A stretch of DNA of 64,000 nt from Aaosphaeria pasadenensis (taxonomy: Eukaryota; Ascomycota; Dothideomycetes; Pleosporales): NCBI GenBank assembly GCA_022813625.1, contig JAKLMB010000007.1:1116001-1180000 (forward strand), in the 5' to 3' direction. Positions 1 to 11,447 of the stretch are shown piece after piece. The position numbers and the translations under genes are program-made. The notes under the pieces were generated by a model. That model saw only the letters and a program-made list of their open reading frames with translations, did no database searches and had not been told where the DNA came from. The stretch's first letter is position 1. Each line of letters starts with the position of its first letter.

Positions 1-1002
1 GTCCTCTCGTTTTGGTCGCCATCACCCTCATTCCTTATTTGTTCATCAATGCCCAGACAGGTGTGGCCGGTGACACTCGTAATGACCAGGCAGACGTCAA
101 GGCTACCAACTCGCTCATTCGTGTTGCCCTTGTTGCCTTCGGACCCATCGCCGTCAATGCTGGTGTACTCGCAGGCCTTTTTGCAATGGCCTGCTGCGCT
201 GGTCCATTGCTCAGCATGTGCTGCAAGAAGTTCGGTGCCGTCTTGGCTGCTATTGCTCACGCTATCGCTGTCATCATGCTCCTTGCCTTCTTCGTCGTCA
301 TGATGTTCCTCGAGGGCTTCAGCTTCGTCAAGGCCTTGTCAGGCATGATTGCTGTGGTTGCGATCCAGCGATTCTTCTTCAAGCTCCTTATCTCCTTGGC
401 CCTGACCCGTGAATTCAAGGCTGATACTTCGAACATCGCTTGGTGGACTGGTAAATGGTACACCATGGGCTGGCACACAATCTCTCAACCCGGTCGTGAA
501 TTCCTTTGCAAGATCACCGAGCTTGGAATGTTCGCCGCTGATTTTATCTTGGGTCACTTCATCCTCTTCGTCATGCTTCCCGTTCTATTGATCCCCTATG
601 TCGACAAATTCCATTCCGTCATGCTTTTCTGGCTTCGTCCAAGGTACGTTTGTCTATTATCATCAGTTCAACTTGACTGTACTAACCCATCACAGCCGTC
701 AAATCCGACCTCCGATCTACTCGCTCAAGCAAACCAAACTGCGAAAGCGACGTGTCATTCGCTATGCCATCCTCTACTTCGTTATCTTGGTCGTTTTCGT
801 GGCCCTCATCGCCGGCCCTATTGTCGGTGGCAAGTACATCAAACTCAACTTCAACATCCCCATGGAGTTGCTCCAGCCTACCGGTCTCAAGAACAACGAC
901 ACCAAGACCCAGGTCACTGGCTCATGTATTCTCGGTGCCTGCCCTGGTCCTGGCGGCGACTCCGAACCCACTAGCCTTGACCGTCGCTGGATGGCGTTTT
1001 AA
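1..1002 (+). CDS. FKS1: 1,3-beta-D-glucan synthase catalytic subunit, C-terminal part
   Basis: Last ~315 residues of the plasma-membrane enzyme that makes 1,3-beta-glucan for the cell wall from UDP-glucose (GT48 family). The 5' part lies outside the window. Exons are <1-643 and 696-1002; the 52-bp intron has GTACGT..CAG borders and splits the codon for S in WLRPSRQIRPP. Visible family signatures are NIAWWTGKWYTMGWHT, GREFLCKITELGMFAADFILG and YSLKQTKLRKRRVIRYAI. The fragment carries several hydrophobic spans belonging to the C-terminal membrane block, then a short hydrophilic tail ending in RRWMAF. The UDP-glucose domain and the echinocandin hot-spot regions are upstream, so resistance state cannot be judged. 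Identification is secure because the C-terminal block is highly conserved among fungal Fks proteins. Confidence 0.96.
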
Positions 1003-1662
1003 GCGATTGAGTTTGGATACAAATAGATTGTGAACACACATGCCTCAGAAGGCATTTTTTATTGCATTGTACAACATGGCGCAAGCATGAAAATGGCAGA
1101 CCGATATGGTCCCATAATGATTGTAATATTCAAGTCATGGACTTGGGCATTCGTTTTCCTAGGGGTGTTAAAGGTGGTAACTAGAAGTGCCTTCGTTTCC
1201 AACACCTTCCCTTTCTTTTTTCCTCTAGGTTGTCTTCTACCGCCAAAGCGCGGCTTGCACATATACTATGACGGGACTGGTTGACAGGTTTTTTGGGCGG
1301 CGAAATATGTTAGATAGTGAATGCATCGCGGAATAAATATGAAATTTCCTGATCAATTGAGTTGTCACTTGCTACGTGATGTGGACAGGAAAACCGTCAA
1401 TCATACACCAAAGGTCTTTTCCAAAGGGGTTGTGCCTGTCAGATTAACGTTGCACCTATTATGGCACGTAGAGTTTACGCTGTAATCAGTGGGAAAGGGG
1501 CAACACGTGAGAATGCTGAAATTGGCTTGGCAAAGTCGCCAGGCAGTTGCGTAGGAAAGAAACCCCCGAGACCTCCGCGCCTCCGCGGTGTCCACCCTAC
1601 TTAAGTCTCAGAAAGTCAATAATTCCGCACTACGCAACGCCTCTCCTTTGAACACTTCCAAG
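1003..1662. other. intergenic, FKS1 3' flank and LCB1 promoter
   Basis: About 660 bp between two genes on the same strand. No conserved coding frame is seen. The last ~70 bp before the LCB1 start (from about 1590) is a CT/CA-rich stretch typical of a fungal 5' leader. Confidence 0.6.
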
Positions 1663-3365
1663 ATGGACCTACAAGAAGCGCAAAGTACGGTCGTACGATT
1701 CTTTCAGGATGCGAACGCGCAATTCCACAAGATGCCGGGCTCGGCTATCATTCTCCGCTACATTAAGAGCAGCTACCAAAACGACCCTGTTCGCAGTGCC
1801 ATAGAGCTTTTCCTGTTCTTGTTCGCCGTGAGGTACCTGCTCGCACCTACCTATAGTACAGACAAAAAGACACAGGTCCGATTGACCGAGGAGGAGATTG
1901 ATGAGCTTGTTGAGGACTGGACTCCTGAGCCACTTGTCGCGCCCCCAACGCCATGGGAACAGATGGAGAATGAGAAGAGGCCGGTTCTTGTTGGGTGAGT
2001 GCGGCACAAAAGCTCAAGGGAGCAGCGATATACTAACGATTCAATGACAGACCTACCGGACCGAAATCAAAGCTCTCCAATGGCCGCACCGTAACGAATC
2101 TCGCATCCTATAACCTCTACAACTTCATCGCGAACGAAACTCTCAAGGAGAAGGCAATCCAGACACTCCGAGCATATGGTGTGGGGCCCTGCGGACCTCC
2201 TGGTTTCTACGGAACGCAAGATGTACATATGAAGACGGAGGCGGATGTCGCGGCTCATCTCGGCACTGCTGCGTGTATCATTTACGCCCAATCGTTCTCG
2301 ACAATTAGTAGTGTTATTCCTTCCTTCTCTAAGCGCGGAGATATTATCGTTGCGGACAAGGCCGTCAATTTTGCGGTGAGGAAGGGCATCCAGATTTCCA
2401 GAAGCACAGTCCGATGGTACGAGCACAACGACATGGAGGACTTGGAGAGGGTGCTCCAAAAGGTCACAAAAGAGATGGCTAAGAAACCGCTGACGAGGAG
2501 ATTCATCATCACTGAGGGACTGTTCGAGAATGTGGGAGATGTTGCAGATTTGCCCAAGCTTGTAAGCTTTTGTCTGGGGTTGTCCCTACACACCGGTAGA
2601 TACATTTGAGCTGACTGGACTAGGTTGCACTCAAGCTTCGATACAAGTTCCGCCTCATCCTCGACGAGACATGGTCGTATGGCGTTTTGGGAAGGACGGG
2701 TCGCGGCTTGACTGAGGCCCAAAACGTGGATGCCACCGAAGTCGACATGATCATTGGATCTCTCTCTGGTGCTCTTTGTGCAGCAGGAGGATTCTGTGCC
2801 GGTACCGAGGAAGTCGTGGAGCATCAGCGTATCTCTTCTGCCGCCTACACTTATTCTGCTGCCCTTCCTGCCCTTCTCGCCACCACCGCAAGCGAAACTA
2901 TCAATATGCTCCAAGAACAGCCGGAGATCTTGACCACGTCGCGGGAGAATGTCAAAGCCATGCGGGCTCAATTGGATCCTCGCAGCGATTGGGTGCTCTG
3001 CACTAGCGCCGTGGAGAACCCGGTGATGATACTAGTTCTCAAGCCGGAAGTCGTGGCTTCAAAGAACCTTTCCATCCAAGACCAAAACCAGCTCTTCCAA
3101 GACGTTGTCGATGAGGTAAGTTTTGAACATGATTGGCTGCTTTAGATCATCACTAATCCTGCCACAGTGCATCGCCAACAACGTTCTCATCACAAGATTG
3201 AAGGTGCCCCCTCCAAGCCTCAGCCCACAGGGCAGGGAGCAGGAATGGCAGCCCACTCCTGCACTCAAGGTCTGCGTGACGACTGGCTTGACGAAGAAGG
3301 AGACCGAGAAGGCCGGCATAGTCATTAGACACGCCATCACCAAGATTATTACCAAGCGGAAGTGA
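1663..3365 (+). CDS. LCB1: serine palmitoyltransferase subunit 1
   Basis: Non-catalytic partner of LCB2 in serine palmitoyltransferase, which condenses serine with palmitoyl-CoA in the first step of sphingolipid synthesis at the ER. Exons 1663-1994, 2051-2561, 2624-3115 and 3168-3365 give 510 residues. An N-terminal hydrophobic helix (IELFLFLFAVRYLLAP, ~residues 46-61) is the expected membrane anchor. The alpha-oxoamine synthase fold follows, with NLASYNLYNF, YGVGPCGPPGFYGTQDVH and LDETWSYGVLGRTGRG. The Cys in GPCGPPGFYG matches the position known to be mutated in human SPTLC1 neuropathy. As expected for LCB1 rather than LCB2, the PLP-binding lysine motif is not present. The start is the first ATG of the conserved frame, preceded by TTCCAAG. 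All four exon joins restore an uninterrupted family-like sequence. Confidence 0.95.
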
Positions 3366-3911
3366 TGGAACAAACAATGCTGCCTTTTGGTTTCCATCAT
3401 TCACTCATAATCACCTTCTCTGTATTCTTATTTCTACACACTAGATTATTGCATGGTCGGCGTCCGGGTACCGAGCTGGTGTTGAGTTTGTACACGGCAC
3501 CCCGTCCAGAGGTACATGCTCTCTACGCATGATGTAATGCTCAAAACAAATTAATGTTAATAGTGAGGGGGAGGAAAGGGGGGTGGAATTTGCAAGATGT
3601 GAAAGTGCACGATGCAGAATACTGCTAAGCTTTTTCAGCTGAAGCAATTGGGCTGGTTTGAGCCATGGGGCGCAGCCCAGTCCTCTAGAGACCAGCCCTG
3701 TGGCTTTTTCCTGTGGTGAAGAAAATAGATTTTTGGCGTTGCGACCATTTTAGAGCTCCATATGCACATTGCACGATTCGTATCCATCCACCATTTATTG
3801 TTTGGCGTTCATAAAAGCTGGGCGCCGTCCTGCTGTGCAGGAGCTGAAAAGCCCATGATATATCTACACATTCTTCCACGGCAGAGGAATTGTTGACTGA
3901 TAAACAACAAC
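3366..3911. other. intergenic region
   Basis: About 550 bp with no supported gene. It holds the LCB1 3' flank and the promoter of the membrane-protein gene at 3912; a CA-rich leader (ACAACAACATG) directly precedes that ATG. Confidence 0.5.
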
Positions 3912-5288
3912 ATGTCTTCCAACGGCTTCCAGTACGTTGTCAAACCGCTACAATACAACAGCGAATGCATCAACTTCCCAGAATGGATCTCGATCCTGAC
4001 TCTCTGTCTGGCGCCGCTGCTCGTCCACATTGTATCTGGAGCCCCCCCGTTCTCCTTTCTCGCTCATACAAGACCGGGCATGTTTGATATGCTCACTCAC
4101 TACAACCCAACGTCCATCATCTGGCGGTACGCAGCGATAACCGACCGACGGCTTCGGGCGAAGCAGTGGACGCACACTGATCTCGCCGCCGCCAACGCCA
4201 TCTTCTGGACGAACAAGGGCTGGGACGGCAGCGAGGAGATGGCGAGAATTTCCGCCCCGCACTGCATACGGTATCCGGAGCATACATACGTCCGCATCTT
4301 CTCGATCGCGACCTTCAAGACCCTCATCACGACGCTGCAGGGCGTGGCGGCTGTTTACACGCTTGTGGGATCGTTAACTGGGTTGGCAGACGTTGATTTT
4401 ATTCAGCAACTGGGAGTGGACATGATCTTCTACCCGCTGGCGGTCATTGGGCTCTTGCGTCTCTGTGCTGGAGTGTGGCTCACCGAGGAGTTCGAGTATG
4501 CCTTGAAGGATGACCACGACGCAACGAACGTGATGAATCTGAATGTGGTGAATGACCCGACCGACAAGAGCGTCCACGGGGTAACAGCCCACCAATCGAC
4601 CACCTTCGAAGCCTTCGACCCCTTCATCGCGAGACCAACCCAGGGGTCCCAATACCGCAGGCCGGGGCGATCCATCTCTAGCATACTGTTCCGCACCGTT
4701 TTCTTCCTCATCATGGTGGCCTGCCTGGGCCTATGCAGCATGTTCGTTGCGCCCTTCGGGATCGCCAACGGCAAGGCCGAATTCACCCTGACGTCCTTCT
4801 CCGTCGGCGTCTTCTACCTCTTCCTGCTGCTCTCCTCGGTCATCATCTACGCAGTGTCCTTATACCGTGGACAGATGACCACCACGCTGCTCCCTTGCAT
4901 CTCGAAAGCCTGGTACAAGATCTACACGCTGGTCGTCTTCGCCGCCATGACGGCGCTCATCGTCCTGGCGTCCGTCGAGACGAACCGGCTGCCCAACGGC
5001 CTCTACGCCAGCTTCCGGCTCAACGTGCAGCTCACGTGCGAGCAGTCCAAGTTCTGGTACATCTTCGAGCCTGGGATGGTGCAGCTCGCGATGCCCGTCG
5101 CGGACGACGCGAAGAGGAAGTGGGTGCAGGAGGAGTTCAAGGGCCTGACCGTGGGGGAGACGACAGGGGCGATGGGCGGCATCAACGACACGTTGGTGGT
5201 GGACGGGGGAAGGTACTATCTGAATGATTTCGCGGGATATTGTGTTGGTAATAATAAGGAGTCGAAGAGGAGGAATGTGACGGCATAG
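3912..5288 (+). CDS. uncharacterised six-helix membrane protein
   Basis: Intronless 458-residue protein that I do not recognise as a named family. Hydrophobic spans lie at about 25-44, 131-155, 170-190, 261-283, 296-317 and 337-355, with a polar loop of ~70 residues between spans 3 and 4 and a soluble tail of ~100 residues. The first loop has a W/H/R-rich block (PTSIIWRYAAITDRRLRAKQW). The tail contains an NDT sequon and a pair of cysteines (LTCEQSKFW; GYCVGNN) that could be lumenal or extracellular. Coding is well supported: length, clear third-position G/C bias, start in CA-rich context. No catalytic motif or transporter signature is visible, so the role is unknown; a plasma-membrane or vacuolar orphan conserved in related fungi is the most likely outcome of a search. 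Confidence 0.8.
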   Translation: MSSNGFQYVVKPLQYNSECINFPEWISILTLCLAPLLVHIVSGAPPFSFLAHTRPGMFDMLTHYNPTSIIWRYAAITDRRLRAKQWTHTDLAAANAIFWTNKGWDGSEEMARISAPHCIRYPEHTYVRIFSIATFKTLITTLQGVAAVYTLVGSLTGLADVDFIQQLGVDMIFYPLAVIGLLRLCAGVWLTEEFEYALKDDHDATNVMNLNVVNDPTDKSVHGVTAHQSTTFEAFDPFIARPTQGSQYRRPGRSISSILFRTVFFLIMVACLGLCSMFVAPFGIANGKAEFTLTSFSVGVFYLFLLLSSVIIYAVSLYRGQMTTTLLPCISKAWYKIYTLVVFAAMTALIVLASVETNRLPNGLYASFRLNVQLTCEQSKFWYIFEPGMVQLAMPVADDAKRKWVQEEFKGLTVGETTGAMGGINDTLVVDGGRYYLNDFAGYCVGNNKESKRRNVTA

Positions 5289-6494
5289 TTGTGGGAGAGC
5301 GATTGATTGATCAGGATCGTGCGCTCTCTCCTTTGTCCGCTTTTCGCCTTTTCTATCTCTTTTCAAAACTGTTCATTGACATTTCATGTTGGGCGTTTCT
5401 TCGCATTAACAGTTTGTTACTCTTCAAAAGGAAGAAGATGCACCGGTTGTGTTTGCCGGTCCTTCCGTTGTCTGCATACTGGAGTGGATGTTGGGAAGAC
5501 GAGGCTGAAGTCAAGTCTCATGATGTCAAATTGACGGGCCAATGACGAGAGAGCGGTGTTTTAAGATGTAAGACTGATGGGATTGCGAAACAGATAGGCT
5601 TACTTTGTTTCCTGCAATTGCCCTGACTGGCTTACTCAAGAAGAGAAAAGTAGTAATAATAGTAATAACAATAAAAACAATAGTTCGTCAATGGTGTTGC
5701 CGCTGCTATGTTGGTAGTGTAGGATTCCCAGCCCCGCCCAGCCATTGGATATTGCGGCCAACAACCCCAACCCACCAAGAAGACCAAGACAGGAAGACGA
5801 GTCCCGGATAACAACACCGACGCCCACTGCCACCATCCTACCAACTCACCACCACCACTCCCCTCAATCGCTGCAATCGCAATCCTCATTCTTTCGCCGG
5901 GTTAAATCCTTTCCTCTTCGACATTAATTCCCCGCCAGATCTCTGCGCTTTGCGACGCCTGCGACTAAGCCTTACGCCCCGTACAAGTACACACGCTCCT
6001 CGTCGCGAACGTCATTCTCTAAACAACCGGCTTTGCGGACAATTGCAGAGAGCGCATACTTCCTTACACCCACTTTACGCTGTCGGACGAAGCATACACT
6101 CTGATTGAGCGATCAGAAGATATAGCGGAATATTGCAAATCGCATATCACAACACTCAAGTTATCGAGTCCCCCGCATTTCTTGTGGAGGAATACCCTTT
6201 CGCGGCTACACGGCAACGCAACAACAACAACGGCAACGACCAAGTACCGCAGCAACAAAGACCAACTCCACGCGACCGGCGAAGCGCATCCACGCCAGCA
6301 CAAGTCTACCATCAAAACCGAACAAAGCGGTGCGATTGAAAGTCCTCGAGACGATCCGCGAACCACCGGACCTATCCGGCGCCAACATCGTCGAACCAGG
6401 CTACTCAGCCTGCCGCTTTACATATTCCACCGCCATCGCGACACACCACCGGCGTGCCCTGTCGAAGCACAAATTTTAACCAGAAGGTAGCAAG
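5289..6494. other. intergenic region with long CA/AAC-rich leader
   Basis: About 1.2 kb without a supported gene. From ~5750 to 6494 the + strand is rich in CCA, CAA and AAC (for example around 6215-6240), typical of a long unstructured 5' leader for the gene at 6495. Several short ATG frames occur in this leader; none looks conserved. Confidence 0.5.
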
Positions 6495-7234
6495 ATGGCA
6501 CGAACAGTCGTAGGCTCCGCCGTCGTGGTCCGGGAGAAATATTATTGGCCCGATGCTCAACTCAACATCTGGACGATCATCATGCTTGCGACAGCAGGCT
6601 TGATATTAGGCGTGAGCGCGCAATTCATGATGATCCAGAACACGATGAGATTGCAGACCCCATGGTACGTTTGCTACACCCGAGATTCTCTTTGCGCGCA
6701 TCGTTCTTCGTGTTTCGGTTCGTTTCAAGGAATCGGCATTTTCTAACATGTGAAATTGATAGGATCCTCCCATACGGCGTGACGGTCGGCGCCCTCACAA
6801 TCGTCTTCATCATCGTCGAACTCATCCTGATCGCGCAGCGCCGTCTGCTCCCCGGCGTCATGATGCTGCTATCATTCATCCTCCTCGTGCTCTTCATCAC
6901 CGGCATAATCGGCACCGCCATACAACTCTTCGGCGGCCCCAACATCAACAACCAGTGCAATGCATACGTTTTCAATAGGAGAGAGAGGGGCGCATCACTG
7001 GAGACGCTCGCATGGCTGCAACAACAGAGCATCTGTAAGTGTCCAATTGAGATTTCGGAAGGTCTAAGGAGGGGCATATATGGTATTACAAGAAGAAATA
7101 TGGACAAGTGCTAACGTACGGACTCTACAGGTCAAAGTTGGCAAGCCGCCTTCGCATTCTGGATCATCGGATCCGTCTTCATGGTGTGGATGATGGTCAT
7201 GGCCAGCCAGGTCAACCAGAACCAATACGACTGA
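6495..7234 (+). CDS. small four-helix membrane protein
   Basis: Three exons (6495-6664, 6763-7034, 7131-7234) encode 181 residues. Both introns have good borders (GTACGT..TAG and GTAAGT..CAG), and joins give TPW|ILPYG and SIC|QSWQ. Hydrophobic spans are at about 25-46, 61-81, 87-111 and 152-173. This four-helix layout resembles MARVEL or tetraspan proteins, but I see no diagnostic CCG motif of tetraspanins. The third and fourth helices flank a loop with two cysteines (NNQCNAY, QQSICQSW) that may pair. Both termini are short and probably cytosolic. The gene model is well supported; function is not known to me, and a membrane organiser role is only inference from topology. Confidence 0.82.
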
Positions 7235-8180
7235 TTTGCATGCCCGTTTTCTCCTTCTTTTCCTTTCTGATTGTCTTCTCCGCACATACAACCTTTGCTC
7301 CCTTCTTTGTTTCTGAAAATTCGTTTTCTGTTGGCTTTCCATGCCTGTTTACAAATATTCCCCCTCTTTCCGGAATTTTCCGAGATGATTGCATGTCTGT
7401 CTGGTGGATGCGCGTGGGACGAGAAAGTTACTGGTTGGCGCGATCTCTTCTTGCATTTGGGTTGCGCATGGTTTTATATTCCCCATCCCCCGGCGGCGTT
7501 GCTCAATGTTCAGTGATCGGTGTTGCATGGGTCGAATCCATTATGCTGGGATGGGATGGGATGGGATGAGATGAGATACTAAATACGGGATATGGAATAT
7601 GGATTGTATGTGACTATAAGGTTCTGGTTCAGTGGATCGGGTATGTCTTACCTTGCGGTCCGAGACGACGGACGACGGACGTTCCGATCTCGCGCATTTG
7701 TGTATATCAAAAGAAGATCCGAGACGAACCAAACAATATCGAGCGATAGATTCTGTGAAGAGAAAATAAATATAATCCAATATTGAAACTTCATTATTTG
7801 GGCTCAGATACGTGCTTCTGCATTTCGATAAGTTTCATATTCTTCTGACGCCTCTCGACGAGAGAGAGACAGATAGAAGGAGAGAGATGCAACATGCCCT
7901 ACTTCCGCGCTCTCACGAAGACAGATAGACATGCAATCTGTATATAATCCGAATGCAAGCATCTGGAAAGCAAATAGACAAACATCACAAATCACGCCGA
8001 ACTTCCCTCCATTGATCAAAGATCGGTTTGGGTATTAATCTGCTCAACTCTGATACACTACGACCTTACACATGGCACAACGAGCAAGCGAACACCAAGC
8101 ACGGATCCCAGCTTTCCCTCAACACGCGCACGTCCATCCGCATCGGCAATGGCGATACGATACGACGTGATGTGATGGCA

Positions 8181-8205
8181 GATGCGATGCGATGCGATGC
8201 GATGC
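8181..8205. repeat. pentanucleotide microsatellite (GATGC)5
   Basis: Five perfect tandem copies of GATGC followed by the degenerate unit GATGA, in non-coding DNA. Confidence 0.9.
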
Positions 8206-9351
8206 GATGATGCGCGGCGATTGCAACACAATGGGGCAACGCGTATCTTTGCGATTGGCGGGTGAATTGTGCTGGAAAGGATAGGACGCTTGCGCCTTTT
8301 TCCAATACATACCTATGCATGGACAACACTCTACTTTTGTGGTATTTGCGGCCCTTTTTTCGGATATGAGGTGCTTGGGAATTGGAACGACCTGGATCCA
8401 ACGCCTGATATGAATCGTCCGGGAAGGAGTAAGAGGGGAAACGAAGGTAAAACATGGGAAAGCCGCAATGGAATCACAATGTTGATATGCATAGCATAAA
8501 AGCGACGCCGCGTGAGCCAACCGACCAGCCAACCGAACAGCCAGCCAACGAGCCAGTTGACAGATGAAAAGAAAGGGGAAAATGCCGTGATATCCAAAAA
8601 TCCGATTGTTCTTCATGGAGAAGAAAATAAGGGCCGACACAGGACGGGGGCATTCGTTAGTACAAGTATGGGGATCTCGATCGCCAAGGCCGTAATTACA
8701 ATTCACGATCAAGATTCCACGATGTGAATATCAAGGAAATAGTGAGAAAGAGCATGATGGGACCCCTGTAGATACTCGAGGGACGTCCAGAAACGACCAT
8801 TGCAATCAAGGATCCCTGTCACTCATCATCGTGTGGGTGGTGGACCTGCTCGCCTCGCTGAAGAGCGCTATCGTGGCTTTGGCTTCGATCCGATACCTGA
8901 AGCAGAATACAGTTTGGACTAGTCATACTTTACATAATCAGGACAGCGTCATTGATACCGCCATTATGTTTCAATACGACAGGGCTCGCCTAGGCCAGAA
9001 ACGAACGAAACCGAGTGGTAATCAATGATGCAAGGATTCCATTAGCCGAGCAGGGATGACACGCATGGCGCGAACCTGACACGTAGCTCGCGTCGGCGCC
9101 ATCCCCGTTTAGGCATCTTAATTGGTTTTTCTGGGCTTGGGTTCTCTCTCTTTTCTCTCTTTTCCTGAGGGGGAGAGGGGAGGGGGGCATGCTTGGTCAA
9201 TGGTCCGGGGTGGGCGATTGGAACAGATGGGAAGAAAGGGCGCGTAGGTTGCGGTTGATCTGGAGAATGGCTGGCTGATTGATTGCCTGAATGGCATGTA
9301 CGGACGGCAATGTTGAGTGATAGCATGTGAGCGAGTTGAAGAGAGAGTAAC

Positions 9352-10156
9352 TACGGAGTAGGGGGGGGAGGGCATTGGACGTGAGACTCAAGATTTCGTC
9401 CTTCGTCGCCGCTGTCGTCGTCTCAAAGGACTCTCGCACGGTAAGGAAGTAAAATCTTATCAAATTATGGAGCTCTTTTCTTTGCTTGTTTCGTCACCCG
9501 TCTTGTCGGTCGTCGTTTTCGTCGTCGGGTTAACGTACAGTGTGGACCTGGTGGGTTTTCTTTCCCTGCGCAATGACTACAATACGGTACGCACTCTATT
9601 TTATGCAATCATTATTAGTTGTTTGACCGACAAACCAACCCTTCTTTTTCCTCTCTCGCTCCGAGCTCGTATATTCTGTCTTCCTTGCCCATGTCATAAT
9701 TACAAGCACATTTAATCTTCCAATTACTCGAACAATGGTTGGCCGACTTAATTACCCTTTCCATGCCGCATGGGAGCGCTCTCGTCACGCAGGCGAACCA
9801 AAGTTCTACTTGTCATCGCTACCGGTATCTCTGACATATAATTAAAAGAATAAAAAACAATTCATTATCATCATCCTCGTCAGTGGTCCCTCTTTCAACT
9901 CTTTGAACGAAAGACCTTAGTGCCACCCAACCCGATCCCAACACGACTTTCTTTGTATACGTAGAACTCGACATGCGTCGTGATGTGATATGCTCTTGAC
10001 GTGATGCAAACCATTGGCAAACTCTTTGTCTACGCTCGCTCTGCACTCTGCACTCTGCATGCCCCGAAGATCATGTTCGCGTCGCTCATAAGGCAATCCA
10101 CTATCCTACCAAACCTCCCCAAGCCTTCTGCCCTATGCTGCCCTACGTACTCCGTA
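9352..10156. repeat. two copies of dispersed 9-mer TACTCCGTA / TACGGAGTA
   Basis: Exact copies at 9352-9360 (TACGGAGTA) and 10148-10156 (TACTCCGTA). The remaining exact copies in the window are at 13323, 44234, 44343, 58375 and 59937, all non-coding. Confidence 0.75.
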
Positions 10157-11447
10157 CCTAACGCTACTGTTATCTGTCATTCATTTCAAACCCAATCCCC
10201 AAACAAAGAAAATATGCCGAACATGCAATGTGCAACGACATGCAGTACTCCCCCTCCTCCTCTTCCCCGCTACCAATGTCCGTCCGTTCGGTTGGCTCTC
10301 GGTGATCGTCGCCTAAAGTAGAGGGTGTAACCTGCGACTTTGGGGTAGGGTCGTCCAATGATTGGGCCGTGTAGGGTGTGCGGCGCAGCCCCAGCCTGCC
10401 TGCTCGGTAGGCTGACAGGAAGGGGACTTGAGTCTTGAGAGACAGAGAGTGTGTGTGTATGTGCTGGCGCATGGTCAGAGATAAAAAGAATAGATAGTAA
10501 CATGGCTTAATCTGTGAGGCTAGAACGTTATTCTGTACCACCTGGCTATCGTGCGTACGACCAAGTCCATGGACTACCTACCATGTGTCCCTTCCTTTCA
10601 CCTCACTAAGGCTATAGTGCTCAAATCGTTGGTTTTGAATATTTCGATTCTTTGTCCGTCGTGCAGCTAGCCTTTCATTATTTACCGCCATGCTGCACCC
10701 GTCACTAACTACGTATGGGATGTTGTTTGGTTATGCCGCTATACTACTATTTCGTATCCATCCCTCTCATTCTTCTCCCGTATGTTGTAAAATTTCCTCC
10801 ATTGGATATCCAGACCGTGATGAAAACATTCCTCCAAAAAAGGCAAAAAGAAAAAAGAAAACAAAAAAAAGAAACACAATGAAACTGATTAGGGACGGGA
10901 GCTCCATGTTGTACACTGCGTGTGAATCAGGAGGTGGACGTTAGGAAATGTTGTCGCACAAGGCGCTTGCTGTGGCGCCAATGCAAAGGAACCGATGAAC
11001 GCATTCGCGTGAACCATTCAAGGTGGAAGAAAAAGACATGGGAAAGGAAAATCTAGGTGGGGCTGCCCCTGCCCGTGGAAGGCCTCCCGCCTTCAACAAG
11101 AGAAGCCATGATGTATGTAAATGAACAAGTAAAAGCAAGAACCGGACACGAAGGGAATGAAATGCTGGTTCCGGTAATGGGGCGGTGGGGCCATGAAGGT
11201 ATGCGTAAATCTACATTGCACAACGTAGAGAAAAGAAGATCAACTCCTCGCAAAACGCCGTGCTTTTGGTAAGGACAGTAGGAAGTGAAGTCGACACAAG
11301 CCCTCGTGCGCATCAGTCAATCGAATCAAATATGCTTGACTGCAACGGTCACGTAGCTGGCTGGGGTGGGTCGTTTTTGGTGTCATTAGTCATATCTCGA
11401 GGTTATCGAGAGATCAGTCGCCAGGTCAATGGAGTATCATAGTACCA

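Larger units (their letters stand above)
7235..11447. other. 4.2-kb gene-free interval between convergent genes
   Basis: No open frame here has family resemblance, good codon bias or convincing splice joins. It contains low-complexity tracts: GGGAT repeats near 7550-7575, (GATGC)5 at 8181, AGCCAACC-type repeats near 8512-8560 and A-rich DNA near 10838-10880. Two exact copies of the 9-mer TACTCCGTA/TACGGAGTA occur (9352, 10148). Long 3' UTRs from both flanks or a non-coding transcript would fit, but neither is shown by the sequence. Confidence 0.5.

Noticed and set aside
9467..9715. 82-codon hydrophobic + frame as a small membrane protein
   Set aside because: It lies in T/C-rich DNA where hydrophobic translations arise easily; no conserved features or splice context.
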